Of a stretch of 64,000 bases of DNA, positions 37,541 through 46,003 are shown in pieces. How positions within the stretch are numbered: position 1 is the first letter of the stretch; each line of letters begins with the position of its first letter. The stretch covers positions 62,001 to 126,000 of the forward strand of contig NZ_BEXF01000006.1 in the NCBI RefSeq assembly GCF_002897295.1, read 5' to 3'. This DNA is from Brevibacillus reuszeri. Lineage in GTDB: Bacteria; Bacillota; Bacilli; Brevibacillales; Brevibacillaceae. Under the pieces are notes generated by a model, which saw nothing but the letters and a program-made list of their open reading frames with translations, had not been told where the DNA came from and made no database searches. Position numbers and translations under genes: made by a program.

Positions 37541-37594
37541 GCCCTTGATGAGTATGCATTCTTTGGAGACACAAAGCTATGGAGGTGACGGATC

Positions 37595-38479
37595 ATGAGT
37601 ACGATGAAAACCTTATACGAATACGGCGGTGACGAATTTATTTTCGTCCAGCTTTCCGAAGAGATGAGCCTGGAATCCAATTTTACCGGCATGGCGATTA
37701 CGAGAAAAGTGAAGGAGAGACAGATTGATGGAATATTGGATATTTGTCCGTCCAATGCTTCTTACATGATCCGCTTTAATCCTGATATAGTCGATCCAGC
37801 CGCTCTGATGGACGAATTAAAGGAAATTGAAAGGACGACGGACCCGTTCGACGTGACGATTTCCTCTCGGCTGGTCGATGTCCCTGTTTTGTTTGAAGAT
37901 CCGTGGACACATGAGGCCTTGATGCGTTTTCGCGACAGACATCAAGATCCTGAGGCTACCGACCTGCAATATTCTGCACGTATTAATGGATATGACAATA
38001 CAGAGGATTTCATAGCAGCAATCACAAGCGCACCGTTTCTCGTATCCATGATCGGATTTGTTCCAGGTCTGCCCTGGTGCTTTCAGATGGTTCAGCGTGA
38101 AAAGCAGATCGAGGTCCCTAAATACGTTCGCCCAAGAACCTTTACGCCAGAGAGGGCTTTTGGTTTCGGCGGTGCCTTTTCCGTCATCTATCCGGTACAA
38201 GGGGCTGGTGGATACCAGCTCTACGGGATTGCCCCAGCGCCGATTTATCAAAAAGAACAAACGCTGCCTGATTTTAAAGATTCGATGGTGTTTCCGCAGC
38301 AGGGCGATATTTTCCGCTACCGCAGCATTAACCGTGATGAATATGACGACATTCGTAAGCAAGTCGAGAACGGTACGTTTACGTATCAAAAGAAAGACTT
38401 CACCTTTACCCCGAAAGAGGTACTTGCCGATCTGGAGTCATTTTCGGAGAACGTCATGAGGAGGTTATACCATGATTAA
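37595..38479 (+). CDS. KipI/PxpB-like carboxyltransferase subunit 1 (copy 1)
   Basis: A 294-residue protein of the AHS1/CT_C_D family, half of the carboxyltransferase domain found in urea carboxylase and in 5-oxoprolinase subunit PxpB. Landmarks are YGGDEFIFVQLS, GFVPGLPWCF and the RAFGFGGAFSVIYPVQGAGG block. It is longer than typical KipI (about 240) because of a middle insertion and a C-terminal tail (YDDIRKQVENGTFTYQKKDF), features closer to the AHS1 part of fused urea carboxylases. It follows mocA by 54 bases with GGAGGTGA and overlaps the next gene by 8 bases. The partner biotin carboxylase and biotin carrier genes are downstream. Confidence 0.85.
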   Translation: MSTMKTLYEYGGDEFIFVQLSEEMSLESNFTGMAITRKVKERQIDGILDICPSNASYMIRFNPDIVDPAALMDELKEIERTTDPFDVTISSRLVDVPVLFEDPWTHEALMRFRDRHQDPEATDLQYSARINGYDNTEDFIAAITSAPFLVSMIGFVPGLPWCFQMVQREKQIEVPKYVRPRTFTPERAFGFGGAFSVIYPVQGAGGYQLYGIAPAPIYQKEQTLPDFKDSMVFPQQGDIFRYRSINRDEYDDIRKQVENGTFTYQKKDFTFTPKEVLADLESFSENVMRRLYHD

Positions 38480-39440
38480 AGTCATCAAAGCAGGTCTGCA
38501 AACAACTGTGCAGGACAGGGGCAGAATCGGCTTTTACGAAATCGGTATGCCTCCCTCAGGAGCGATGGATCAGTATTCATACACAGTAGCCAATCTGTTG
38601 GTGGGCAATGCACCGCATGCTGCTGCGCTGGAGATCACGTATCTCGGACCCGAGCTGGAATTCGGTTCGGATACACGGATCAGTCTGACAGGTGGCTACC
38701 TTCCCCCAAAAATCAACGGGCAAGCCGTACCGATGTGGGAAACGCTGGAGGTCAAAGCTGGGGATGTGCTGTCCTTTGATTTCGTCAAGTCAGGGGCGAG
38801 GGTTTACTTGGCTGTAGAAGGCGGCATTGACGTACCTGTCATCATGAATTCTCGCTCGACCTATACACTGATTGGTATCGGCGGCTTCCAGGGAAGACCG
38901 TTGGCAGCGGGGGATATCGTGCATACAGCAGACATGAAGGAAAAGGATGTGCCAGTCGGCAGCAAAATTGCGGATACGGATATTCCCGTTTTCAGCAAAT
39001 CGCATGAAATCAGGGTGATTGTCGGTCTTTGTAGCTATCGCTTGACAGATGAGAGCAAAGCAACGTTCCTACATACCGAATGGACGGTAACACCGGAAGC
39101 CAATCGGATCGGTTATCGGCATCGCGGTGAGCGGCTGCAATTCGTCGAGCGGGAGCAGCCATTTGGGGCGGGAAGCAATCCGTCCAACGTAACCGATCTC
39201 GGGTATCCCATCGGTTCGATACAAGTACCAGATGGCGTCGAGCCAATTGTCCTGCTACATGACGCTGTTACAGGCGGGGGATATGCGACGATCGCTACCG
39301 TCATCAGCACGGATTTGAATCGGATGGGTCAAATCAAGACGAATGATAAAGTCCGTTTTGTGGCGGTTTCCTTGGAGGAAGCACTGCAAGCGAGACGTGA
39401 AACGCAGGAAAAGCTCTCGCGAATTGCCGCCTCATTATGA
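38472..39440 (+). CDS. KipA/PxpC-like biotin-dependent carboxyltransferase subunit 2 (copy 1)
   Basis: A 322-residue AHS2/CT_A_B protein. It begins MIKVIKAGLQTTVQDRGRIG, then GMPPSGAMDQYSYTVANLLV, the standard family signature, and ends with a LLHDAVTGGGYATIATVIST block that forms the active site with subunit 1. Together the two subunits transfer carboxyl from carboxybiotin to an amide or lactam nitrogen, by analogy with urea carboxylase. It overlaps subunit 1 by 8 bases. Intact length and motifs. Confidence 0.88.
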   Translation: MIKVIKAGLQTTVQDRGRIGFYEIGMPPSGAMDQYSYTVANLLVGNAPHAAALEITYLGPELEFGSDTRISLTGGYLPPKINGQAVPMWETLEVKAGDVLSFDFVKSGARVYLAVEGGIDVPVIMNSRSTYTLIGIGGFQGRPLAAGDIVHTADMKEKDVPVGSKIADTDIPVFSKSHEIRVIVGLCSYRLTDESKATFLHTEWTVTPEANRIGYRHRGERLQFVEREQPFGAGSNPSNVTDLGYPIGSIQVPDGVEPIVLLHDAVTGGGYATIATVISTDLNRMGQIKTNDKVRFVAVSLEEALQARRETQEKLSRIAASL

Positions 39441-39459
39441 CAAAACAGGAGGAATCAAT

Positions 39460-39702
39460 ATGAGTGAGAAAAAAGTAATTCTTTCGCCGCTTCCCGGCAT
39501 TTTCTACCGCAAGCCAAGCCCTGATCAGCCGGACTACGCGCGGGAAGGTGACACAGTCAAATCAGGTGATATCGTCGGTTTGATTGAAGTCATGAAAAAC
39601 TTTTACGAGGTAAAGGTCGAGGAAGATGGCGTGATTGACCGTTTTTCGGTTGAGAACGAAACCATTGTCGATGTCGATCAGGAGCTTGTCGTCCTGAAAT
39701 AG
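39460..39702 (+). CDS. Stand-alone biotin carboxyl carrier protein
   Basis: An 80-residue biotinyl-domain protein (MSEKKVILSPLPGIFYRKPS, then GDIVGLIEVMKNFYEVKVEE). The probable biotinylated lysine is in EVMKNF, about residue 47; the usual motif is (E)AMKM, so the residue after the lysine (Asn) is unusual. There is no N-terminal linker region as in AccB, so it is a minimal carrier. The start follows CAGGAGGAA; the longer frame to 39343 overlaps the upstream gene. It must shuttle carboxybiotin between the biotin carboxylase and the KipI/KipA pair encoded beside it. Confidence 0.87.
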   Translation: MSEKKVILSPLPGIFYRKPSPDQPDYAREGDTVKSGDIVGLIEVMKNFYEVKVEEDGVIDRFSVENETIVDVDQELVVLK

Positions 39703-39748
39703 GCGACCACATTGTCCGCGAAAACAGCTTGGATAAATGGAGGACTTC

Positions 39749-41089
39749 ATGAGTCATTTCAAAAAAGTGCTGATTGCCAACAGAGGTGAAATTGCCCGCC
39801 GCCTTATTCGGACGTGCAAGCGTTTGTCGATTTCTACTGTCGCTGTTTATTCGGAGGCTGATGCAGCTAGCCTGTTTGTGAAAGAAGCTGATGAGGCAGT
39901 TCTTATCGGTCCTGCACCCGTGAAAAAAAGCTATCTCGATCTGGAAGCCATTATTCAGGCTGCCAAACAAACGGGGGCGGATGCAGTTCATCCGGGATAC
40001 GGCTTTTTAGCTGAGAATAGTACCTTCGCTGAACGCTGTGCGGAGGAGGGAATTATGTTCATCGGTCCCTCCGCCTCTGTCATACGGTTGATGGGCGATA
40101 AAATAGCGGCACGCAAACAGATGAAAGCGGCAGGAATCCAAATCGTTCCCGGTGTAGATGGGGTACTCCGTTCTATTGATGAGGCCAAGCAGGTGGCAAA
40201 TGAAATCGGGTATCCGGTCATGCTCAAAGCAAGTGCTGGTGGCGGTGGCATCGGAATGCAGATCGTACACAGCGACCAGGAGCTGGAAAAAGCGTTTGAG
40301 AGTACAGCGCAGCGAGCCGGATCGTATTTTGGTGATGATACCCTCTTTTTGGAAAAGTATATTTCTTCTCCACGTCATATCGAGGTACAAATTGCGGGAG
40401 ATGTTCATGGAAACGTCGTGCATCTATGGGAGCGGGAGTGCTCGATCCAGCGGCGCAACCAAAAAATCATCGAGGAAGCACCATCACCATTTCTTGATCC
40501 CGTTGCACGAGAAGCATTGTGTGCCGCAGCAGTAAAAGGGGCAGAGAGTATCGGCTATACGAATGTCGGCACCATGGAATTTATTGTAGATGAACAAGGC
40601 CAGTATTACTTTTTGGAAATGAACACCCGTATTCAAGTGGAGCATCCTGTCACAGAAGAAATCAGTGGCATCGATTTGGTCGAGTGGCAGCTAAAGATTG
40701 CGGCAAATCTTCCGATTGATCGAGGGGCTATACCGTCCAATCCGTTAGGCCATGCCATCGAGTGCCGGGTATATGCAGAGGATGCTCGGACGTTTATGCC
40801 TTCACCTGGCAAGATCGACGCGTTGGTAGTGCCAGTAGAGGCTCGACTGGAATTTGCGGTGACAGAAGGAGATCAGGTGACTCCTTTTTACGATCCTATG
40901 ATTGGTAAGATTATTACGCATGGAGCAAGCAGAGCGGAAGCGATTGAAAAAATGAAGCAGGCATTGCAGCAATGCATCGTTGGCGGGATAAAAAGCAATC
41001 TGCCCTTATTAGCATCCATCATGGATGATTCAGCTTTTCAGGCGGGTACCTACAATACCAAATTTGAAGAGACGCTTTTAAAAGGATGA
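39749..41089 (+). CDS. accC: Biotin carboxylase (AccC-like, ATP-grasp)
   Basis: A 446-residue biotin carboxylase that uses ATP and bicarbonate to carboxylate biotin on its carrier. Landmarks are KVLIANRGEIARRLIRTCK, GYGFLAENSTFAERC, the glycine-rich ATP lid KASAGGGGIGMQI, and EMNTRIQVEHPVTE with catalytic Glu, Arg. The ATG at 39749 follows GGAGG at 39739-39743. The gene lies among carboxyltransferase genes rather than fatty-acid genes, so this is almost certainly a paralogue serving the local amide/lactam carboxylase and not acetyl-CoA carboxylase; the symbol reflects family only. Confidence 0.9.
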   Translation: MSHFKKVLIANRGEIARRLIRTCKRLSISTVAVYSEADAASLFVKEADEAVLIGPAPVKKSYLDLEAIIQAAKQTGADAVHPGYGFLAENSTFAERCAEEGIMFIGPSASVIRLMGDKIAARKQMKAAGIQIVPGVDGVLRSIDEAKQVANEIGYPVMLKASAGGGGIGMQIVHSDQELEKAFESTAQRAGSYFGDDTLFLEKYISSPRHIEVQIAGDVHGNVVHLWERECSIQRRNQKIIEEAPSPFLDPVAREALCAAAVKGAESIGYTNVGTMEFIVDEQGQYYFLEMNTRIQVEHPVTEEISGIDLVEWQLKIAANLPIDRGAIPSNPLGHAIECRVYAEDARTFMPSPGKIDALVVPVEARLEFAVTEGDQVTPFYDPMIGKIITHGASRAEAIEKMKQALQQCIVGGIKSNLPLLASIMDDSAFQAGTYNTKFEETLLKG

Positions 41090-41105
41090 CATCAGGGGGG
41101 ATAAC

Positions 41106-41864
41106 ATGAAGGTCGATTTGAATTGTGATATGGGGGAGAGCTTTGGCTTATACCAGATGGGCAATGATGAGGAAATGATCAAATATATTTCCTCAGCCAA
41201 CATTGCGTGTGGCTATCATGCGGGGGATCCTCATGTGATGCACAAAACCGTTCAAATGGCAAAAGAGTACGATGTCGCGATCGGCGCTCACCCGGGCTTT
41301 CCCGATTCGATCGGCTTCGGAAGGCGATACATGTCCTGCACGCCAGATGAAATTCGAGATTATATTATGTATCAGGTAGGAGCTTTGCGAGAGTTCGCTT
41401 CCTACTATCATATGGAGCTTCAACATTGCAAACCGCATGGTGCCTTGTACATGATGGCCATGGATGATGAAAAGCTTGCCCGAGCCATATTGGAAGCGTT
41501 GGGCCGGGTATCAAATAGAATGATCGTATTCGCCTTGCAAAACTCGGCAGTTGAAGAAGTCGGTAAGCAAATGGGAATCCCGATTGCACGGGAAGTATAC
41601 GCGGACAGGGAGCATACAAAGAATGGCTCGATTGTCCTGACGAGGACGGGACCCACGATTGAAAATTACGAGATGATGGCTGCACGTGTAGTAAGGATGG
41701 TAAAAGAGGGGATCGTGCTGACGCCAGACGGGGAAGAAGCAAGTGTTCATGCCGAGACTGTTTGTATTCACGGTGACACTCCAGGAGCCCCTATCCTTAT
41801 CAAGCATATTTACGAGGCTCTGCGCGCCGCAGAAATAACGGTAGCACCGATTCAAGCAAGCTGA
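41106..41864 (+). CDS. pxpA: LamB/YcsF (PxpA) family hydrolase
   Basis: A 252-residue protein with the family signature MKVDLNCDMGESFGLYQMGN, then ANIACGYHAGDPHVM and VAIGAHPGFPDSIGFGRR. PxpA is the subunit of the ATP-dependent 5-oxoprolinase that, with PxpB and PxpC, opens the pyroglutamate lactam. Here it closes a module that also contains biotin carboxylase and carrier genes. It is the last gene of the long operon, starting 16 bases after accC and ending just before a strong terminator. Whether the substrate is 5-oxoproline or another lactam is open. Confidence 0.88.
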   Translation: MKVDLNCDMGESFGLYQMGNDEEMIKYISSANIACGYHAGDPHVMHKTVQMAKEYDVAIGAHPGFPDSIGFGRRYMSCTPDEIRDYIMYQVGALREFASYYHMELQHCKPHGALYMMAMDDEKLARAILEALGRVSNRMIVFALQNSAVEEVGKQMGIPIAREVYADREHTKNGSIVLTRTGPTIENYEMMAARVVRMVKEGIVLTPDGEEASVHAETVCIHGDTPGAPILIKHIYEALRAAEITVAPIQAS

Positions 41865-41895
41865 TCGCATTTTTTGCGGTCAGCTTCTTCTTTTT
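41858..41895 (+). terminator. Terminator of the Mo-hydroxylase/carboxylase operon
   Basis: Stem AAGCTGATCGCA / TGCGGTCAGCTT (one wobble) with a five-T loop, followed by CTTCTTTTT. It overlaps the pxpA stop codon. Confidence 0.85.
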
Positions 41896-41982
41896 CGTAA
41901 TAATGCTCCCATACATATGAAAAGATTGGTATGCTAGAGAGGGTGGAGTTTTCTAAAAATTCATGCTTTCGGAGGGGATAGC

Positions 41983-44037
41983 TTGCTGGTATGGAACGAT
42001 ATCTTGCATCCGGTTTCAATCCATTTACCGATAGAAAGTACATTACAGGAAGCTCTCGATTTCATGCAGGAAAGTAAATTGACGAGGCTGCTGATAGGAA
42101 ATGAGCAACAAGGAATTGTGGGGTACATCGATCGCAGCTCTCTGTTAAAGCAAATACAGGCGTCAGGCAATCTCCTGGAACAGGTTGAATTCCAAAAAGA
42201 TATCGTGAAGGTTCCGGTCGATAGCCCGATCACTTTTTATCACAACATTTCTGTAGTACTAGGTGTTGACCAGACTGGAAATATCGTTGGCTACACCAGT
42301 GCGCGAGATGCGCGGGATCGGCTGGGACAGTACAAGCTAGAACAATTAAACCACATTTTCAACAGCTCAGGAATCGGAATCATTACGACGGACTCTCATT
42401 TTGAAGTCTCCTTCATGAATGAAACGGCTGAGCAAATTCTCGGTTTGCCCAAAAGCGTGCTTCTATACCGAAATTACAAGACACTACTCACCATCGACAA
42501 AGACCTGGATGAGGTATTGTCTGGAAAGCAATTATTGAGTGTGGAAAGCTCGATTAATTTTAAACGGACGAGCGGTAACTTCTCTCCTTTATACGAGCAT
42601 GGCAAAATTATTGGAATCGTACATATTTTTTCTCATCGTGAGCGGTTGGGAGAAGCTGTGAACGAGCTGGAATTCGTGCGAAATATTACGGATGATTTGC
42701 AGGCAATCTATTCTTCGGAGAACGAACAGATCGTGGTTGTGAATCATGCAGGTAAAATTGTCAGGATCGCTGGCACGTTCCTACAGGAATTTTGGCAGGT
42801 GAAGCACCCTGAGGAGCTGATCGAAAGTGATGTGTACCAATTAGAAAAAGCAGGCATTTTTTACCCGAACATCGCTGATTTATGTATGACGCAAAAGAAA
42901 AAGCTGTCACTGATACAAGAATCAAATAGTGGCCGAATGGTATGGTCTGTGGCAACACCAGTCTTTCATGGAGACAAGCTGGAAAAAGTCGTCATCCTGT
43001 CGCGTGATATTACAGGCATTCATATGCTGCGTTCGGATTTGGAAGTGACGCCTGCATCAGATGCCTCTGAGCTGGCGACGAAGCAAGTAAATCACAAGAA
43101 GCTCGTCTATCGGTCGCAAATCATGGAGAGCTTGGTGGATGAGCTGAAGCATATCGCCAAAGTCGATTCGACGGTTTTACTCGTGGGGGAATCAGGAGTA
43201 GGAAAAGAAGTTTTTGCGCAGGCCATCCACGAGTTCAGCCTGAGAAAAAACGAGCCTTTCATCCGCGTAAACTGTGGAGCTCTCCCGGAAAGCTTGATCG
43301 AAAGCGAGCTGTTCGGTTACGAAAAAGGAGCTTTTACGGGAGCGGACCAAAAAGGCAAGCCAGGCATGTTCGAAATGGCGCACAAAGGAAGCATATTTCT
43401 TGATGAGGTCACGGAGCTGCCTTATAACATGCAAGTGAAGCTGCTTCGTGTCTTGCAGGAAAAAGAGATTATGAGAGTGGGCGGGACACGTACGATTCCC
43501 GTGGACGTCAGGATCATTGTGGCGACAAATCAAAATATGAAAGAATTGGTAAAAAATCAGAAATTTCGGGAAGATCTCTATTACCGACTGTATGTGGTTC
43601 CGATTGAAATTCCGCCGCTGCGCAAGCGTATCGCAGACATCATACCGCTCGCCATTCATTTTTTAAAGGAGTTCAACAGGATGTACGGCTTGGAAAAGAG
43701 CATCAATCGGGATGCACTACATATGCTGGAGGGATATTCGTGGCCAGGCAATGTACGCGAGCTGCAGAACGTCATTGAGCGACTCGTAGTAAAGACACGT
43801 GCAGATAGCATCGGTACACAGGATGTCATTCCGAATTTGTTCAAGGAAGAGTCGATCGTTCGGGAAAATAAAGCAGTCGTGCTCGATATCATGCCGTTGA
43901 AAGAAGCGGTGGAGGAAGTGGAAAACCAATTAATCTCCCTGGCGCTAAAAAAATACGGCACAGCTGCTAGAGTCGCCAAAATTTTAGGAGTCAGTCCCGC
44001 AACGGTAAGCAGACGCATGCAACGACGACTTCAATAG
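41983..44037 (+). CDS. Sigma-54-dependent transcriptional activator with CBS and PAS sensing domains
   Basis: A 684-residue enhancer-binding protein. Residues 1-110 form a CBS pair (PIESTLQEALDFMQESKLTR, VDSPITF). PAS-like domains follow (about 115-380; GIGIITTDSHFEVSFMNETA). The AAA+ domain runs about 385-615 with Walker A GESGVGKE near 401 and an intact GAFTGA loop near 448, needed to contact sigma-54. A Fis-type helix-turn-helix ends the protein (ARVAKILGVSPATVSRRM). The TTG start lies behind GGAGGGGAT. It is placed between the first operon and the second KipI/KipA pair, and is the natural activator of the promoter at 29318. Lacking a response-regulator domain, it probably senses a metabolite through PAS or CBS. 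Confidence 0.92.
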   Translation: MLVWNDILHPVSIHLPIESTLQEALDFMQESKLTRLLIGNEQQGIVGYIDRSSLLKQIQASGNLLEQVEFQKDIVKVPVDSPITFYHNISVVLGVDQTGNIVGYTSARDARDRLGQYKLEQLNHIFNSSGIGIITTDSHFEVSFMNETAEQILGLPKSVLLYRNYKTLLTIDKDLDEVLSGKQLLSVESSINFKRTSGNFSPLYEHGKIIGIVHIFSHRERLGEAVNELEFVRNITDDLQAIYSSENEQIVVVNHAGKIVRIAGTFLQEFWQVKHPEELIESDVYQLEKAGIFYPNIADLCMTQKKKLSLIQESNSGRMVWSVATPVFHGDKLEKVVILSRDITGIHMLRSDLEVTPASDASELATKQVNHKKLVYRSQIMESLVDELKHIAKVDSTVLLVGESGVGKEVFAQAIHEFSLRKNEPFIRVNCGALPESLIESELFGYEKGAFTGADQKGKPGMFEMAHKGSIFLDEVTELPYNMQVKLLRVLQEKEIMRVGGTRTIPVDVRIIVATNQNMKELVKNQKFREDLYYRLYVVPIEIPPLRKRIADIIPLAIHFLKEFNRMYGLEKSINRDALHMLEGYSWPGNVRELQNVIERLVVKTRADSIGTQDVIPNLFKEESIVRENKAVVLDIMPLKEAVEEVENQLISLALKKYGTAARVAKILGVSPATVSRRMQRRLQ

Positions 44038-44052
44038 AGAGGAGCAAACCGT

Positions 44053-44940
44053 ATGTTTACCTTGCCAGAAACCCGCTTCGACTTTGGCGGCGACGAATAT
44101 ATTTACGCGGAAATCTCCGGGGATATGAGTGAGGAAAGCAATTTCAAGGCGCTTGCGGTTACAAATGAACTGCGCAAACGGAATATTCCAGGCGTGCATG
44201 ACATTTGTCCTTCGAATTCTTCGTACATTATTCGCTTTGATCCGGAAGTCATTTCTCCAGTTGATTTACTCGAGTACTTGAAAGAAATCGATATCACGAA
44301 AAGCAATCCCTCTGAACTGAACATGCAGGTGCGAATCGTAGAAATTCCGATCTGGTACGATGATCCGCTGACACAGGAGTACAGCCGCAGATTTTCCGAG
44401 CGCAATATTTCGCATGACGCCATCAGTGATTTTGAACTGGTCAGGAAGCTGAACGGCTTTTCGACTAAAGAGGAATTCATCGAGGCGCATTCGTCCAGTC
44501 CTTATTTGATCACCATGATGGGATTCATTCCAGGTACAGCGTGGGAGTATCCGTTAGGTCTTGAGAAAAAGCAAATCATCCAAACACCTAAATACAGTAG
44601 TCCACGAACGGATACACCCAGTCGGGCCGTTGGGCTTGGCGGTGCATTTACCGTGATCTATCCACTGAATGCTCCTGGCAGCTATCAATTAATTGGGATG
44701 TGTGCTGTGCCCATCTTTGACCAGTCGCAAAAACTATATGATCTGCGAGATACTTTCTTTTTGGCAAGACCTGGCGACATATGGAAGCATCGTCCGGTCG
44801 ATGAGTCGGAATACAACGAGATCGTCCGGCAGGTAAAGGAAGGGGAGTATCGTTACCGCATCAAAAATGTCGATTTCTCCACAGAGGAGTATTTTGCAAA
44901 CAAGAAAGAATACTTGACGCACTTGATGGAGGGATTTTAA
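44053..44940 (+). CDS. KipI/PxpB-like carboxyltransferase subunit 1 (copy 2)
   Basis: A 295-residue paralogue of the protein at 37595, recognisable by FGGDEYIYAEISGDMSEESN, VHDICPSNSSYIIRFDPE, GFIPGTAWEYPLG and RAVGLGGAFTVIYPLNAPGS. It has the same extra C-terminal tail (YNEIVRQVKEGEYRYRIKNV). The two copies are clearly homologous yet diverged along their length, so this is an old duplication or separate acquisition. It begins 15 bases after the activator gene with GAGAGGAGC, so the activator and this pair form one transcript. Confidence 0.86.
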   Translation: MFTLPETRFDFGGDEYIYAEISGDMSEESNFKALAVTNELRKRNIPGVHDICPSNSSYIIRFDPEVISPVDLLEYLKEIDITKSNPSELNMQVRIVEIPIWYDDPLTQEYSRRFSERNISHDAISDFELVRKLNGFSTKEEFIEAHSSSPYLITMMGFIPGTAWEYPLGLEKKQIIQTPKYSSPRTDTPSRAVGLGGAFTVIYPLNAPGSYQLIGMCAVPIFDQSQKLYDLRDTFFLARPGDIWKHRPVDESEYNEIVRQVKEGEYRYRIKNVDFSTEEYFANKKEYLTHLMEGF

Positions 44941-45914
44941 TGCTGTACATCCTGGACGGTGGACTGCAGACATTGGTGCAAGACATGGGACGCAAAGATT
45001 ACTATCATCTGGGAGTCCCTCCTTCGGGTGCTGCTGATCGATACTCCTACGTTCTAGGAAATATTTTATTGGGAAACCCAGCCGATTACGCGGCTTTGGA
45101 AATTACACTGCTCGGTCCTAAAATCGAGGTTCGGAAAAAAACAGTCATTGCGATAACCGGTGCGCCACTGGATGTCAAGCTGAACGGGACAGCTGTGCCC
45201 ATGTGGGAGACCATTTGTGTACAGGAAGGTGATATTTTATCGCTTCGTACCGCTCAAAAAGGAGTAAAATCCTACCTCTGTGTTTCTGGAGGTATACAGG
45301 TGCCTCACGTACTCGGCTCTCGTTCCACCTACACAATAAGTCAGCTCGGGGGCTTTCAAGGCAGAAAGCTTTTGGCAGGAGATGAAATCACGATCGGAGA
45401 ACCGCTGCCAGGTGTTTTTCATCATGTAGGCACGCGAATACCAGAGGAGTATTTGCCCAAGTTCTCATCGGCTGTTGATATTCGCATGGTTATGGGTATC
45501 TCCAGCTACCGCTTAAGCGATGAAGGTGTCAGAGCTTTTTTGAATTCCGAGTGGCAGGTGGGACTTGAGTCCAACAATATCGCATATCGGTATTCCGGTG
45601 CATCCGCGTCATTCAAGCTGATTGATCCGCCATTTGGTGCCGGCAATAACCTGTCCAATACGGTTGACATTGTTTATCCGATCGGAGCGATTATGGTTCC
45701 GAATGAAAAAGAGCTGATTCTGCTCTTACGTGATGCAACGACGGGCGGGGGATTTGTCACACTCGGAACGACGATCAGTACCGACCTGGACCTAGTCGCA
45801 CAGTCGAGGCCGCAGACGAAAACACGTTTTATTGCCGTTACGATGGAACAAGCTATCGAGGCACGGATGAGCAAGAAAAAGAAAATTTTAACACTGCAGA
45901 GCCTATTGAAGTAA
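44940..45914 (+). CDS. KipA/PxpC-like carboxyltransferase subunit 2 (copy 2)
   Basis: A 324-residue AHS2 protein paralogous to the one at 38472 (MLYILDGGLQTLVQDMGRKD, then GVPPSGAADRYSYVLGNILL; LLRDATTGGGFVTLGTTIST). Its start shares the last base of the preceding stop. No second biotin carboxylase, carrier or YcsF gene accompanies it, so the second pair must use the carrier and carboxylase of the first module or act without biotin as PxpBC does. Confidence 0.87.
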   Translation: MLYILDGGLQTLVQDMGRKDYYHLGVPPSGAADRYSYVLGNILLGNPADYAALEITLLGPKIEVRKKTVIAITGAPLDVKLNGTAVPMWETICVQEGDILSLRTAQKGVKSYLCVSGGIQVPHVLGSRSTYTISQLGGFQGRKLLAGDEITIGEPLPGVFHHVGTRIPEEYLPKFSSAVDIRMVMGISSYRLSDEGVRAFLNSEWQVGLESNNIAYRYSGASASFKLIDPPFGAGNNLSNTVDIVYPIGAIMVPNEKELILLLRDATTGGGFVTLGTTISTDLDLVAQSRPQTKTRFIAVTMEQAIEARMSKKKKILTLQSLLK

Positions 45915-46003
45915 GTAAAGTGCCACACTTGACCACCAGCGTTTATCGCATGATACAATACCTTACAGTCGCTGGATCGATTCGGCGGGAAAGGTAGACG
46001 AGA

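Noticed and set aside
39460..41089. Acetyl-CoA carboxylase subunits for fatty-acid synthesis
   Set aside because: The genes are inside a KipI/KipA/YcsF cluster and no accA/accD genes are present; a local amide or lactam carboxylase is more likely.
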